Below are positions 31,521 to 41,075 of a stretch of DNA of 64,000 bases, piece by piece; position 1 is the first letter of the stretch, and the number at the start of each line of letters is the position of its first letter. This DNA is from Halorussus rarus (lineage in GTDB: Archaea; Halobacteriota; Halobacteria; Halobacteriales; Haladaptataceae), in the NCBI RefSeq assembly GCF_003369835.1, contig NZ_QPMJ01000003.1, positions 372,001 through 436,000 on the forward strand, in the 5' to 3' direction. The notes beneath the pieces were generated by a model. It was not told the DNA's origin. It saw only the letters and a list, made by a program, of their open reading frames with translations, and searched no databases. The translations under genes were made by a program, and so were the position numbers.

Positions 31521-34500
31521 TCACTCCTCGACCACGTCGACGTCCGTGAACTCGAACCGCGCGCCGCCCGACTCGCTCTCGGTGATTTCGCAGTCCCAGC
31601 CGTGGGCCCGCACCAGCTGCTCGACCACCGCGAGGCCGAACCCGATGCCGACGTTGCTGGTCGAGTAACCCGGCTCGAACACCTCCTCGCGTTCGTCCTC
31701 GGGGATGCCCGGGCCGTCGTCCTCGACGTAGAACCCGCCTTCCAGGTCGCCGATTCGGACCGTGACGCCGGGGCCGCCGTGCTCCGCCGAGTTCCGGTAG
31801 AGGTTCTCGAGGAGCTGGCGGAGCCGGGAGGGGTCGGTCCGGAGCCGGCGGTCGGTCTCGACGACGAGGCTGCCGTCGGGGTCGAGGTCGTCCCACCACT
31901 CGCGGGCCTTCTCGCCGAGGTCGACGACCTCCGTGCCGTCGACCGACGCGCCCCGGCGGGTGACCACCAGCAGGGTCTCTATCATCTCCTCGATGCGGTC
32001 GAGCGCCCGCTCGACCTCCTCGAACGCCGACCCGTCGTCGTCCTCGTCGACCGCCGCCGTCACGCCCATGTCGAGGTATATCTGGGCGATCTCCAGCGGA
32101 TTGCGGAGCTCGTGGGCCAGCATGCTGGCGAACGCGTCGAGGCGCTCGTTCTGGGCCTCGAGCCTGCGCTCGTGCTCGCGGCGCTCCTGTTCGCGCTCGA
32201 CACGGTCGAGCGCGGCCTCGGCGGTCGCGGCCAGCAGGTCGGCCAGCTCCTGCTCCCGGGCTCCGAACGCGTCGACCGCCTCGGAGACGACCGCCAGCAC
32301 GCCGTGGTCGCCCAGCGGGATCCAGACGCCGCTCCGGAGCGGGGTGTCGTCGCGGTACGGGGCGTCGGTCTCCGCGACGTCGTCGTAGGCGACGGTCTCG
32401 CCGTCGGCGAACGCCCGCCACGTGATGGCGTCGTCGCCCGGTCCGAACGTCGGCATCTCGCCGAAGATGTCGGCGACGTGGTCCGAGACCGCGGCCGGTT
32501 CGAGCGCCTCGGCCTCGCCGTCGTAGAGGTAGATGCCTGCGCCGGAGATGCCCAGCACGTCGGTCGTGGTCCGGAGCACCGACTCGGCGACCGCGTCGGC
32601 GGTCTCGAGCCCGAGCAGCTCGCGGCTCGACTCGTGGAGCGCGGTCAGCGTCTGCTCGAATCGCTTGCGCTCGGTGACGTCCCGGACGACGCCGGTCCGG
32701 GCGACCGACTCGTCGTCGTACCGGTACGGCCCGAACCGGGTCTCGACCGGAACGATGCCGCCGTCCTTCGTCCGGAGATCGAACTCTATCGCCGCGCTTC
32801 CGAGGTCGTCGGCGACCGACTCGCTCATTTCGGCGGCCCGCTCGTTTATCTCGTCGCTGTGGACGGCCGACGCGTGCTCGCCAAGCAGCTCCTCGCGGTC
32901 CCAGCCGGTCAGCTCGCACAACGAGTCGTTGACCATCACGAACCGCTCGTCGGGGTCGAGCGCGTACACGCCGTCCTCGACCGTCTCGACGATGGTCTCG
33001 TACTGTTCGAGCTGGTGCTGGCGCCGCCGCCGGCGGACCGCGGTGTAGAGGATGTGGGCGATGCTCTGGACGAACTGGACCTCGTAGTCGGCGTACTCCC
33101 GGCGCTCGGTCGCGTGGGTCTCGATGATGCCCCACGGGTCGGCGGGCGAGCCGATGATGCTGCTGACGCCGCTTATCATCCCGCGCTCGGCCTTCAGGTC
33201 GGGGTAGGCGAACCGGTCCTCGCTCTCGAAATCCTCGACCACGACCGGCTCGGCCGACAGCAGGGTGTAGCCGGCCTGCGAGCCCCGCTCGGTGTCGAAC
33301 GCGACCTCGCCGACCACATCGTCGTCCCAGCCGTACCCCGCCCGGAGCAGCAGGTCGTCGGCGTCGCGCCGCAGCTCCAGCACCTTGCCGTACTCCTGGT
33401 CGAGCGTCTCGGCCACCAGCTCGGCCGCCTCGTCCATCAGGTCGTCGAGCGGTCGGTCCTCGAGCGCGTGACGCGAGAATTTCGAGACCGCCTCCTGCTG
33501 GTCGATGCGGTCGCGGAGCTCGGTCTCGCGGCGCTTCTGGTCGGTCACGTCCCGGACCACGCCGATGTGCTCGCGACCGCCGTCGGTCGGTCTGGTGACG
33601 AACCGGGCCTCCGCCGGGAACGTCTCCCCGTCGGCGGTCAGCACGTCGACCTCGACGGTGGTCGACGTCCGGTCGCCCGCGACCTGCTCCTCGATGAGTT
33701 CGTCGACGTCGCTCCGGAGCTCCTCGCGGTCGTCGACGACCTCCCACACCGACCGGCCGAGGAGGTCCTCGCGCGCGTAGCCCAGCATGTCGGCCAGCGC
33801 GGAGTTGGCCATCGTGAACTGCATCTCGTCGTCGAGGATGTAGATGCCGTCGTCGGTCGTCTCGACGATGGTCTCGTAGCGTTCGAGCTGCTGCTGGCGG
33901 GCCCTGCGCTCGGTCACGTCCCGGAAGTACACCGACAGGCCGCTCTCGGAGGGGTAGGCCCGTACCTCGAACCACGTCGACAGCGGCGGGTAGTACTCCA
34001 CGAACGAGACCGGCTCCTGGGTCTCCATCGCCCGCTCGTACTCGCGCTGGAACGTGGTGCCGACCGCCTCGGAGAACACGTCCCAGATGCTATCGCCGAC
34101 GATCTCGGACTCGTCGAGCCGGAGGAGCTCCCCGGCCTCCTCGTTGACGTAGGTGACGTTCCAGTCGTCGTCGAGCGCGAAGAAGGCGTCGGCGATGCGG
34201 GTGAACACCTCCGAGAGCTCGGTCTCGAGCTCCTCGCGGCGGCGCTCGAGCGCGTGCTGGCTCTCCTTGAGCTCGGTGACGTCCTCGGCCGCGGTGACGA
34301 CCCGCTCGACCTCGCCGTCGGTCTCGACCGGGGTCGCGCTGACCGAGAGGTGGACCCGCCGCCCCGACGGTCGCTCGACGACGAACTCCTCGTTGTAGAC
34401 GGGCTCGCCGGTCTCGACGACGCGGCCGACCGGCATCTCGTCCTTCGAGAGGCGCTCGCCGTCGGCGTCGTAGACCCGCGACTCTCCGGCGTCGTCGTCC

Positions 34501-35201
34501 GCGTCGGTCGCGTCGTAGGGCAGTCGGTCGGCGCCGACTCCGAGCTGTTCGGTCGCCCGCTCGTTGGCCCGGAGCAGTTCGCCGTCGGCGTCCCGGACCG
34601 CGAGCGCGATGGGACTGGTGTCGAATATCTCCTCGATCAGCGCCCCGTCCTCCTCGCGGCGGCGCGCGCCCGACCCGTCGCGGTCGCTCGACTCGTCACC
34701 GTCGGGCGCCTCGCGCAGGAAGGCGGTGAACAGCGACCGGCCGTCGCTCCCGTGGGCCGCTCCGGAGACCGCGACCCGCTTCTCCGAGCCGTCGGCGGTC
34801 AGCACCGTCATCTCGCGGTCCGCGTCGGCGGTCGCCGTCTCGTCGGCCGGCGGGCGCTCGCCGTCGGTCGCCATCTCGTCGGGCGGGCGTTCGCCGGCGC
34901 TCCGCGCCCCGTCGGGCCGGGCGCCGCCCTCGGCGCGAGCGCGGCCGACGAACCACTCGCGGTACCGGTCGCGGTGGCGCTCGGGCGCGACCGCCTCGAC
35001 GGGTCGGCCCCGGAGCGTCGCCGGGTCGTAGCCCAGCAGGTCCGCGACCGCCGGGTTGGCGTAGACGACGGTCCCGTCGGCGTCGACGGTGAGGACCGCG
35101 TCGCTCGCGGCCGCGACCATTCCCTCGAAGAACTGCTCGCCGACGTCTGCGCTCGGGGACTCCCGGTCGCCGCCGGACGGCTGTCCGCTGTGGCCTCTCA
35201 T
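31521..35201 (-). CDS. large multi-PAS/GAF sensor histidine kinase
   Basis: This 1226-residue cytoplasmic kinase has no membrane segment. In order I read: PAS (about 20-165, interrupted by a 40-residue charged insert), PAS (190-310), PAS (330-440), PAS (450-570), GAF (595-745), PAS (755-875), GAF (885-1020), then the HisKA helix with the phospho-acceptor box MLAHELRNPLEIAQ, and HATPase with N-box LLENLYRNSAEHGG, G1 DDGPGIP and G2 GIGFGLAVVEQL. Such kinases sense redox, light or small ligands and signal to unlinked partners. No response regulator adjoins it. The closest neighbour upstream on the same strand is a FlaD/E-domain protein, so a link to motility is possible but unproven. Confidence 0.95.
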   Translation of the reverse strand: MRGHSGQPSGGDRESPSADVGEQFFEGMVAAASDAVLTVDADGTVVYANPAVADLLGYDPATLRGRPVEAVAPERHRDRYREWFVGRARAEGGARPDGARSAGERPPDEMATDGERPPADETATADADREMTVLTADGSEKRVAVSGAAHGSDGRSLFTAFLREAPDGDESSDRDGSGARRREEDGALIEEIFDTSPIALAVRDADGELLRANERATEQLGVGADRLPYDATDADDDAGESRVYDADGERLSKDEMPVGRVVETGEPVYNEEFVVERPSGRRVHLSVSATPVETDGEVERVVTAAEDVTELKESQHALERRREELETELSEVFTRIADAFFALDDDWNVTYVNEEAGELLRLDESEIVGDSIWDVFSEAVGTTFQREYERAMETQEPVSFVEYYPPLSTWFEVRAYPSESGLSVYFRDVTERRARQQQLERYETIVETTDDGIYILDDEMQFTMANSALADMLGYAREDLLGRSVWEVVDDREELRSDVDELIEEQVAGDRTSTTVEVDVLTADGETFPAEARFVTRPTDGGREHIGVVRDVTDQKRRETELRDRIDQQEAVSKFSRHALEDRPLDDLMDEAAELVAETLDQEYGKVLELRRDADDLLLRAGYGWDDDVVGEVAFDTERGSQAGYTLLSAEPVVVEDFESEDRFAYPDLKAERGMISGVSSIIGSPADPWGIIETHATERREYADYEVQFVQSIAHILYTAVRRRRRQHQLEQYETIVETVEDGVYALDPDERFVMVNDSLCELTGWDREELLGEHASAVHSDEINERAAEMSESVADDLGSAAIEFDLRTKDGGIVPVETRFGPYRYDDESVARTGVVRDVTERKRFEQTLTALHESSRELLGLETADAVAESVLRTTTDVLGISGAGIYLYDGEAEALEPAAVSDHVADIFGEMPTFGPGDDAITWRAFADGETVAYDDVAETDAPYRDDTPLRSGVWIPLGDHGVLAVVSEAVDAFGAREQELADLLAATAEAALDRVEREQERREHERRLEAQNERLDAFASMLAHELRNPLEIAQIYLDMGVTAAVDEDDDGSAFEEVERALDRIEEMIETLLVVTRRGASVDGTEVVDLGEKAREWWDDLDPDGSLVVETDRRLRTDPSRLRQLLENLYRNSAEHGGPGVTVRIGDLEGGFYVEDDGPGIPEDEREEVFEPGYSTSNVGIGFGLAVVEQLVRAHGWDCEITESESGGARFEFTDVDVVEE

Positions 35202-35312
35202 ACCCAGTCTCTCGTTTCCGTTGCCCGTTCTACAGACTGCCGGAACAATAGTGTCACGCTTGGAATCGGGCGGTGATTAGACTGTCGACGCGCGGCGTCG
35301 GGACCGCTCGGC

Positions 35313-35792
35313 TCACACCGAGGCCAGCCGCGCGACGTACACCAGGCTCAGGACGTGGTCGTCGACGTCGAGGTCGGCCGGGCCGGGCTTGTCGGGGTCG
35401 AAGCTCTCGACCTCGGAGAACCCCCGCATGTACTCCCGGAGGTCGTCGCGGACCCGCTCGGTGATCCAGCCGACCTCCTCGTAGTACGCCAGGGCGTTGC
35501 CGGTGTTCTCGAAGCCGGCCTTGTTGATGAGCAGGTCGAGCCACTCGAAGACGACGACCTCCGTGCTGTACCGGTCGGGCAGCGCCTCCAGGTAGGGCTT
35601 CTCGGGCAGCGCGCCCGCGGCCGAGAACTGGCTCTGGAGCCGGACGAGCTCGTCGCGCTCGCTGTGGCGCAACACCTCCTCGGGCGACGCGGGCAGGTCC
35701 GCGCCGTCGTCGAACACCGCGGGGGTCTCGCGGTCCGGGTCCGCGAGGCGACGCAGGTCGCTCAGGTCGTAATTTTCGGTCGTCGTCGGCAT
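35313..35792 (-). CDS. stand-alone FlaD/FlaE-domain (archaellum-related) protein
   Basis: This 159-residue protein has a polar N-terminal half and a C-terminal domain with KPYLEALPDRYSTEVVVFEW, then LLINKAGFENTGNALAYYEEVGWI and REYMRGF. That is the signature of the FlaD/FlaE (ArlD/E) domain, which connects chemotaxis signalling to the archaellum motor. Here it is outside a fla/che locus, next to a large PAS kinase. ATG at 35792 lies about 11 bases after a predicted transcription start. It may be an accessory switch protein or have been recruited to another function. Confidence 0.75.
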   Translation of the reverse strand: MPTTTENYDLSDLRRLADPDRETPAVFDDGADLPASPEEVLRHSERDELVRLQSQFSAAGALPEKPYLEALPDRYSTEVVVFEWLDLLINKAGFENTGNALAYYEEVGWITERVRDDLREYMRGFSEVESFDPDKPGPADLDVDDHVLSLVYVARLASV

Positions 35793-36265
35793 GGTACTCA
35801 GTTACTTCGCTTAACTCACACCGACCATTTAAGTTTTCTTGCCAGTCGGACGACGCCGCGACAGTTCCGAAATCCCTCGTTCGTCGGCATTTTGGGCGAA
35901 ATCGTCGGATCACGTGTCGGGAAAGGGACCGGTGGACTGGCGAGGGCGAGACGGTAGTTTCCGGTCCGGCGCGCACTGGCGCGGCGCTCTTGTGCGCCGC
36001 GCCCATGCGTGCGAGGTCTTCGGGAACGAAGTGACCGAAGGCTCGTCGGAGCTTGCTTCCGACGGTGGACGAGGAGCGCAGGCCACAGGCCGAGCACCGC
36101 AGGAGGCTGGGGAGGAACGAGGCTCTCGCGGTCGCTGTGCGGGGCGGTAGTCACAGGTGACGGCAGTAGCTAGCTCCCTGGTAGTAACAGATTCAGTGGC
36201 GGCGGCTCACCAAGCAGCATCGAAGAGAGCCCGAATCACCACCGGAAAACGGCGAAGAAAACGCT
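35793..36265. other. non-coding stretch with a perfect GC hairpin and repeat-like purine-rich DNA
   Basis: About 470 bases without a credible gene. At 35978-36003 there is a perfect 10 bp inverted repeat GGCGCGGCGC-N6-GCGCCGCGCC. To its right comes a purine-biased segment containing GAGGCTGGGGAGGAACGAGG that resembles intergenic repeat elements of haloarchaea. The left end holds the FlaD/E gene promoter. ORFs crossing it are Arg/Ser-rich shadows. Confidence 0.55.
35825..35834 (-). promoter_or_regulatory. TATA box of the FlaD/E-domain gene (ACTTAAATGG)
   Basis: The minus strand reads ACTTAAATGG; initiation near 35803 leaves about 11 bases before the ATG at 35792. Identical 10-mers precede the hydrolase gene at 5883 and acs at 50580. 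Confidence 0.5.
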
Positions 36266-36667
36266 TCAGCTCCGGCGCTTCCGGACGACCGCCACGAGGC
36301 TGACCACCGCGGTCGCCAGCCCCAGCGCGCTGGCGACCTTGCGCTTGGCGCCGCCGCTCTCGTCGCCGCCGATCTCGGGTTCGGGGCCGTGGTCGTACTC
36401 CTCGTCGCTCTCGAACTCGTCGAAGTCGGTCTGCTCGCTCCCGCCGCTCTTGAGCTTCCAGGCGAGCAGGGCGACGCCGGCTGCGACCGCGAGCAGGCCG
36501 ACCAGCTTGCCCTTGCCGCCGCCCGACGACGCCGATTCGTCTGCCGACGTCGACCCCTCGCTCGACGTCGACTCGTCGGCCGACTGCGTGCCGGCCGGGG
36601 TCCGGTCCGGGTACTGGTACTCCTCGACGAGCGCGGGCTTCTCCAGATTTATCTCCAGGATTGCCAT
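36266..36667 (-). CDS. small membrane protein with Ser/acid-rich linkers
   Basis: This 133-residue protein starts MAILEINLEKPALVEEYQYP. A Ser/Glu-rich stretch (about residues 27-50) leads to a first hydrophobic helix (LVGLLAVAAGVALLAWKL), an acidic Gly-rich segment with DEFESDEEYDHGPEPE, and a second helix near the C-terminus (ASALGLATAVVSLVAVV) ending in KRRS. The charge pattern puts both termini and linkers on the same or opposite faces depending on the helices. I do not recognise a family. Confidence 0.65.
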   Translation of the reverse strand: MAILEINLEKPALVEEYQYPDRTPAGTQSADESTSSEGSTSADESASSGGGKGKLVGLLAVAAGVALLAWKLKSGGSEQTDFDEFESDEEYDHGPEPEIGGDESGGAKRKVASALGLATAVVSLVAVVRKRRS

Positions 36668-36800
36668 AACATGACGTTCGGCGCACAGCTACGAATAGGT
36701 TGCGGCTGGCTCCCCCGCTGTATCTTTCTCGCGCGGAGCGCTCGAACCGCCGCCGTCCCCGGCCCCAATCCTTTCGACGCGGGTCGACGTACCCCCGGCG

Positions 36801-36974
36801 ATGGCACAGTGCGCGGTCTGCGGCGCCGACGTCGAGAAGGCCAATCCCGGGGAGAGCGACTACCGCGACGAGGCGTTCGCGGCGGCCCAGGTCGAGTACG
36901 AGGGCGAGACCTACCAGTTCTGCAGCGAGGAGCACCGCCGGGCGTTCGAGGACGACCCCGACGAGTACGCCTGA
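36801..36974 (+). CDS. YHS/TRASH-domain metal-binding protein
   Basis: This 57-residue protein has a CxxC near the N-terminus (CAVC, residues 4-7) and a second half site CSEEH, the arrangement of YHS/TRASH domains that bind zinc, copper or other soft metals. Between them is YEGETYQF, the usual beta-hairpin. It is too short for many gene finders but has good codon use. It may be a metal chaperone or sensor; the metal is not defined by sequence. Confidence 0.8.
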   Translation: MAQCAVCGADVEKANPGESDYRDEAFAAAQVEYEGETYQFCSEEHRRAFEDDPDEYA

Positions 36975-37025
36975 GCCACCGCGGTTCGGGTCGTCGACCG
37001 CGCCGCGACCGGGCGGCGCGGACCG

Positions 37026-38042
37026 CTACTCGCCGATCTTCACGAACCCCATGTCGACGACCGCCTGACCGGCAGCGACGTACGGGCCGTCGTCCTCGCC
37101 GCCGCTCTCGACGAAGTCGTACTCCTCGTTCCCGTCCGTGTCCCGGTGGGGCATCGGCACGAGCGGCGGCGCGGGCGGGAACTCGACGCCCGCGACCGCG
37201 CTCGGGTCGTCGAGTTCGACCTCGACCGCGTCGTGTGCCCCCGGCTCGAGGTACTCCGAGACGCCGACGACGCTCTCCAGGGCCTCGCCCCGGAGCAGGC
37301 GGACGTCGTGGAGCGCGACGAACCCGCCGTCAGAGAGCACGACGTCCTCGACGGTGACCGCGTCGTCCTCGACGGCCTGGTTCTCGAAGTCCAGCGCTGC
37401 GAACGGCGCCGCGCCTCCGTCCGACGCCTCGCCGACGGTCGCGAACCCGAGGTCGACGACCGGGAGTTCGGCGCGCAGGTACTGCGGGTCCTGCTCGGCC
37501 TCGCTCGTGACGAACTCGTACTGCTGATTGTCGTTCGTGTCGCGGTGGGGCATCGCGATGAGCGGCGTGGTTCCCTCGAGCTGCGACCGCTCGAACGACC
37601 GGCCGGGCACGTCGAACAGCGTCGCCGGCACCTCCCGGTGGATGCCGGGCTCGAGGTATTCCGAGATGCCCACCACGCTCTCCAGCGGTTTCGCCTCGAA
37701 GAGGCTGGTGTCGTGGAACGTCACCCATCCGCCCGCGGAGACCGTCGTCGAGCCGACCGTGACGTCGGTCCCGTCGGTGTACTGGTTCCCGAACTCGACG
37801 GTCGCGAACGCCTCGGCGTCGCTCGACTGCCGGTCGCCCCCGTCGCCCGTGGCTGCGGCGCTCGCGCCCGGCACGCCGAGCGCGCCCGCGACGAACGACG
37901 CCGCGAGGAACTGTCGGCGCGAGGGCGCGGACCGGAGGCCGCTGGTTTCGGTGTCGGAGTCGCAACTTCCGGTGGCGGCGTCGCCACCGGCGGTGTCGGT
38001 TCCGGAGCCTGTGCGTCGGTCGGTCGCGCGTCGTTTTACCAT
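37026..38042 (-). CDS. Tat-exported protein with two DUF7282 repeats
   Basis: This 338-residue protein has a long polar N-terminal stretch, a Tat signal (SRRQFLAASFVAGALGVPG) and two copies of a roughly 110-residue beta-rich unit. Each unit has a VALHDVRLL/VTFHDTSLF-type motif, ESVVG(I/V)SEYLEPG and PHRDT(N/D). These are DUF7282 repeats, found on haloarchaeal surface or secreted proteins. The start at 38042 (MVKRR) is chosen because a TATA-like GAAATACG at about 38079-38088 would start transcription near 38056, after the alternative start at 38078. Function unknown, probably cell-surface. Confidence 0.82.
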   Translation of the reverse strand: MVKRRATDRRTGSGTDTAGGDAATGSCDSDTETSGLRSAPSRRQFLAASFVAGALGVPGASAAATGDGGDRQSSDAEAFATVEFGNQYTDGTDVTVGSTTVSAGGWVTFHDTSLFEAKPLESVVGISEYLEPGIHREVPATLFDVPGRSFERSQLEGTTPLIAMPHRDTNDNQQYEFVTSEAEQDPQYLRAELPVVDLGFATVGEASDGGAAPFAALDFENQAVEDDAVTVEDVVLSDGGFVALHDVRLLRGEALESVVGVSEYLEPGAHDAVEVELDDPSAVAGVEFPPAPPLVPMPHRDTDGNEEYDFVESGGEDDGPYVAAGQAVVDMGFVKIGE

Positions 38043-38110
38043 TCCCACTCCCCCCGTAGAGTGGCGACCCGCGAGCACGTATTTCCGGGGCCGAACGCGT
38101 TCGGGGCGGA

Positions 38111-39523
38111 CTACTCCAGTTCGGCCGTCGCCTCCCGGAACAGCCCGTCCAGAATCTCCGGCGTCGTCGGGTGGAACGCCCGGTCGGGCACGTCGCGCAC
38201 GTCCATCCCGGTCTCGACGACGACCTGCATCGTCTTGGCCATCACGTCGGCGTGGTAGTGCAGCCCCTGATAGCCAAGGACCGTCCCGTCGTCGGCGTCG
38301 ACGACCAGCTTCGCCAGCCCGCCGGGCACCGCCTTGGTCGCGAACACGCCGTCGCTGCTCGCCTCGCGGACGACCGCCACGTAGTCGCGGTCCTCGGCCG
38401 CCAGCGCCGACTCGGAGGCGCCGACGCGGGCGTAGGGGTAGACCCCGAGCCCCGAGAACACGACGTGGTGGTGGACGTTGCGGTAGGGTTCGAGCTCCTC
38501 GCCGTCGCGGTGCCGGAGCACGTTCTCGGCCGCGAGCGCGCCCTGCTCCTTGGCGACGTGGAGGATGGGTTCGCGGCCGTTAGCGTCGCCCGCCACGAAG
38601 ACGCGCTCGGCGCCGCGGGCCCGCATCGTGTCCCGGACCCACGCCCGACCCGGGTCGAGCGACGTGTTCTCGAGTCCGAGGTCGTCGACCGCGGGTCGGC
38701 GTCCGGTGAACAGGAACAGCTCGTCGGCCTCGACGGTCTCGCGCCGCCCGCCGGGCGCTCCGCCGCGCTTCACGTGGAGGCGCACGCCGCCCTCGCCAGT
38801 CGCCTCGACCGACTGCTCGCGGGTGTTCGTCAGCACGTCGACGTCGAACTCCTCGCGGTAGATGTCGAGCAGCGCCGCCCGGAACACATCGTCGGCCTCG
38901 TCCAGCGGGTAGTCGTCGTGCTCGACGACGGTGACGTCCATCTCGGCGGCCTCGCTGAGGTACGGCACCAGTTCGAGGCCGACGTAGCCGAACCCCATCA
39001 CGACCCCCGAGTCGGGGAACTCGGTCGCGTCGAGCACCTCGTCGCTCGTCGAGTAGTCGACCTCTCCCAGACCGGGCAGGTCGGGCACGGTGACGGTCGA
39101 CCCGGTCGCGACGACGACGTAGTCGGCCTCGATCTCGCGGTCGCCGACCGCCACGGTGGTGTCGTCGACGAACCGGGCGCGCCGCCGGACCAGCTCGACG
39201 CCGTCGCGGTCGGCCAGCTTCCGGACCGCCGCCCGGCGGTGCTCCGCGAAGTTCTCGACGTGGTCGTCCTTGGTCGCCACGACCGCCTCGAGGTCCACGT
39301 CCGGGACGCCCTCGACCCGGCGGTCGTGGCGGGCCTGGAACCGGTGCTCGCCGGCCGAGAGCACCTCCTTCGAGGGCATGCACCCCCGGAGGATGCAGAG
39401 CCCGCCGCCGGGCTCGCCGTCGTCGACGAGCGTCAGCCTCACGTCCGGCTCGTCGACCAGCTCTCGCGCCGCCGCGACGCCGGCGCTGCCGTAGGCTCCG
39501 ATGACAACGACGTGCGTGGTCAT
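38111..39523 (-). CDS. FAD-dependent pyridine nucleotide-disulfide oxidoreductase
   Basis: This enzyme of about 470 residues belongs to the dihydrolipoamide dehydrogenase/mercuric reductase group. It has an N-terminal dinucleotide fold (VVVIGAYGSAGVAAAREL), the redox-active Cys pair in CILRGCMPSKE (C-x4-C), a second NAD(P) fold (VVMGFGYVGLELVPYL), the FAD phosphate motif ERVFVAGDANG and the dimer-interface HPTTPE with the catalytic His. The GAYGSAG variant of GxGxxG is a little unusual. The start at 39523 (MTTHVVVIG) leaves no leader peptide; the longer frame is not supported. The physiological disulfide substrate is unknown. Confidence 0.92.
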   Translation of the reverse strand: MTTHVVVIGAYGSAGVAAARELVDEPDVRLTLVDDGEPGGGLCILRGCMPSKEVLSAGEHRFQARHDRRVEGVPDVDLEAVVATKDDHVENFAEHRRAAVRKLADRDGVELVRRRARFVDDTTVAVGDREIEADYVVVATGSTVTVPDLPGLGEVDYSTSDEVLDATEFPDSGVVMGFGYVGLELVPYLSEAAEMDVTVVEHDDYPLDEADDVFRAALLDIYREEFDVDVLTNTREQSVEATGEGGVRLHVKRGGAPGGRRETVEADELFLFTGRRPAVDDLGLENTSLDPGRAWVRDTMRARGAERVFVAGDANGREPILHVAKEQGALAAENVLRHRDGEELEPYRNVHHHVVFSGLGVYPYARVGASESALAAEDRDYVAVVREASSDGVFATKAVPGGLAKLVVDADDGTVLGYQGLHYHADVMAKTMQVVVETGMDVRDVPDRAFHPTTPEILDGLFREATAELE

Positions 39524-39615
39524 GACAGGACAGAGCACGCCCGGCGGACTTAGTCGTTCGCCCCGGGGCACGCCCGGCCGCGAGAAGAAGCGGCGGTCGT
39601 CGGAACGGCTCTCGG

Positions 39616-40944
39616 CTACCGAAGCCGCGCCAGCAGGGCCGCCCCGACCAGCGCGACGACGGCGGCCGTCGCGGTGAAGCCGGGCACGCCCGCGCCGTTG
39701 TCGGCCGTCTCGTCGGCGGCGGTCGTGGTGGTCGTTTCACCGGTCGCGCCGTCGCCGTTGGTCGACTCATCGGCGGGGGTCGTGGTCTCCGCGCCGGTAC
39801 CGTCACCGGTCGTCGTCTCTGCAGTCGTCGACGTCCCGTCGTCGCCGGCGTCGGTCGTCGTCTCGTCCTCCGAGGCCGACTGCATCGAGACCGTGCGCTC
39901 GGAGAAGTGGTTGACCGCGACCAGCACGTCGGCGCTGGCGTCCGCGCCGCCCGCGCTCTCGACCACGTAGCGCGACCGGTCGCTGCCGACCGCGCTCTCG
40001 AGTTGGGTGTAGGTCCGGGCCTCGACCGCGGCCTCGCCGTCGACCCTGACCTCGAGGTCCTCGGTGGCGTTCAGCGCCCGCTCGGAGACGCTGGTGACCA
40101 GGACGGTCCCCTCGTGGGTCGTCCGGTTCACGGTGAGCGCGACCGTCCCTTCGGCGGTCTCGGCGGCTTCGACGGTGGTGTTCGCGCCGTAGCTCACGGT
40201 GTCGACGACGACCTGTCCGGTCTCGTCGGCGTCGTCGCTCGCGCTCTCGACCATCACGTGGGCCTCGGCCCTCGCCTCCCCTTCGGCGATGAGGGTCTCC
40301 TGCTTCTCGTCGCCGTCGTCCCTGCCGTCGGGGTACGCCCGGAAGACGAGTCGGCCGTTCTCGCCGAGATCCGCGGACACGTCGCCGTCGTCGTTGACGG
40401 TGACGTTGCCCTCGCCGACGACGAGGAAGGTGCCCTCGGTCCCGTTCGCGGTGGTCACCTCGACCCGCGCGTCGCTCTCGGCCGACGCCTCGGCGTCCGC
40501 CGAGAGGTTGGCGACCGCGTAGTCGGACTCGTCGCCCGCGGCGACCACGAGGACGCCGTTCCCGTTGTCGTGGGCGGTGATTGTCGCGCCGGCGTCGCCC
40601 TCGGCGCCGGCCCGGACGCGGGCCTCGGTCGCGGTCGTCGCGCCGAGGCTGAGCCCGGCGCCCTCGATGCGGGTCACGGCCGACAGCGAGGCTCCGAGGT
40701 CGACGAGGCCGCCGCTCCCGGTCTCGCTCGCGGACTGGACCTTCAGGGAGGTCAGCATCGTCTCGCCGTCGACAGCGTAGTCGGTCACGGCGCGCTCCCC
40801 GGCGTCGAACGAGACGTGGGTCCCGGCGTACGCTTCGCCGGACGCCTGTTCCGCGGTTTCGGCGGCGATTCCGGCTGTGGCGGTCGCCGGAGAGACACTC
40901 GCTGTTACCACGAGCATCAGTAGGGCGGTAGCTACTCGTTTCAT
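39616..40944 (-). CDS. PGF-CTERM surface protein
   Basis: This 442-residue protein has an N-terminal Sec signal (ALLMLVVTASVSPATATA), a long beta-rich acidic region, a Thr/Asp/Glu-rich stalk that could be O-glycosylated, and a C-terminal tripartite sorting signal: VPGF, hydrophobic helix, and R at the end (LLARLR). PGF-CTERM proteins are cut by archaeosortase A and attached to membrane lipid. Family members include the S-layer glycoprotein. It is thus a lipid-anchored surface protein of unknown partner. It starts with ATG at 40944. Confidence 0.88.
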   Translation of the reverse strand: MKRVATALLMLVVTASVSPATATAGIAAETAEQASGEAYAGTHVSFDAGERAVTDYAVDGETMLTSLKVQSASETGSGGLVDLGASLSAVTRIEGAGLSLGATTATEARVRAGAEGDAGATITAHDNGNGVLVVAAGDESDYAVANLSADAEASAESDARVEVTTANGTEGTFLVVGEGNVTVNDDGDVSADLGENGRLVFRAYPDGRDDGDEKQETLIAEGEARAEAHVMVESASDDADETGQVVVDTVSYGANTTVEAAETAEGTVALTVNRTTHEGTVLVTSVSERALNATEDLEVRVDGEAAVEARTYTQLESAVGSDRSRYVVESAGGADASADVLVAVNHFSERTVSMQSASEDETTTDAGDDGTSTTAETTTGDGTGAETTTPADESTNGDGATGETTTTTAADETADNGAGVPGFTATAAVVALVGAALLARLR

Positions 40945-41075
40945 GGCACTCGGCGCTGATTCAGGGCTCCGTTATACGTCTTCTGGCCTCCTCGAAATCG
41001 CCCGACAGGACGCCGAACGTTCGGTCAGCCGAGTGGTGCTCGGACGGCGGCGTCGCCCGCCGCCCGCTTCTCCCG

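Noticed and set aside
31602-35276. Plus-strand ORF of 1224 codons
   Set aside because: It is exactly antisense to the PAS/GAF kinase. It has no recognisable motifs and results from G/C third positions giving open antisense frames. The kinase frame has complete H, N and G boxes.
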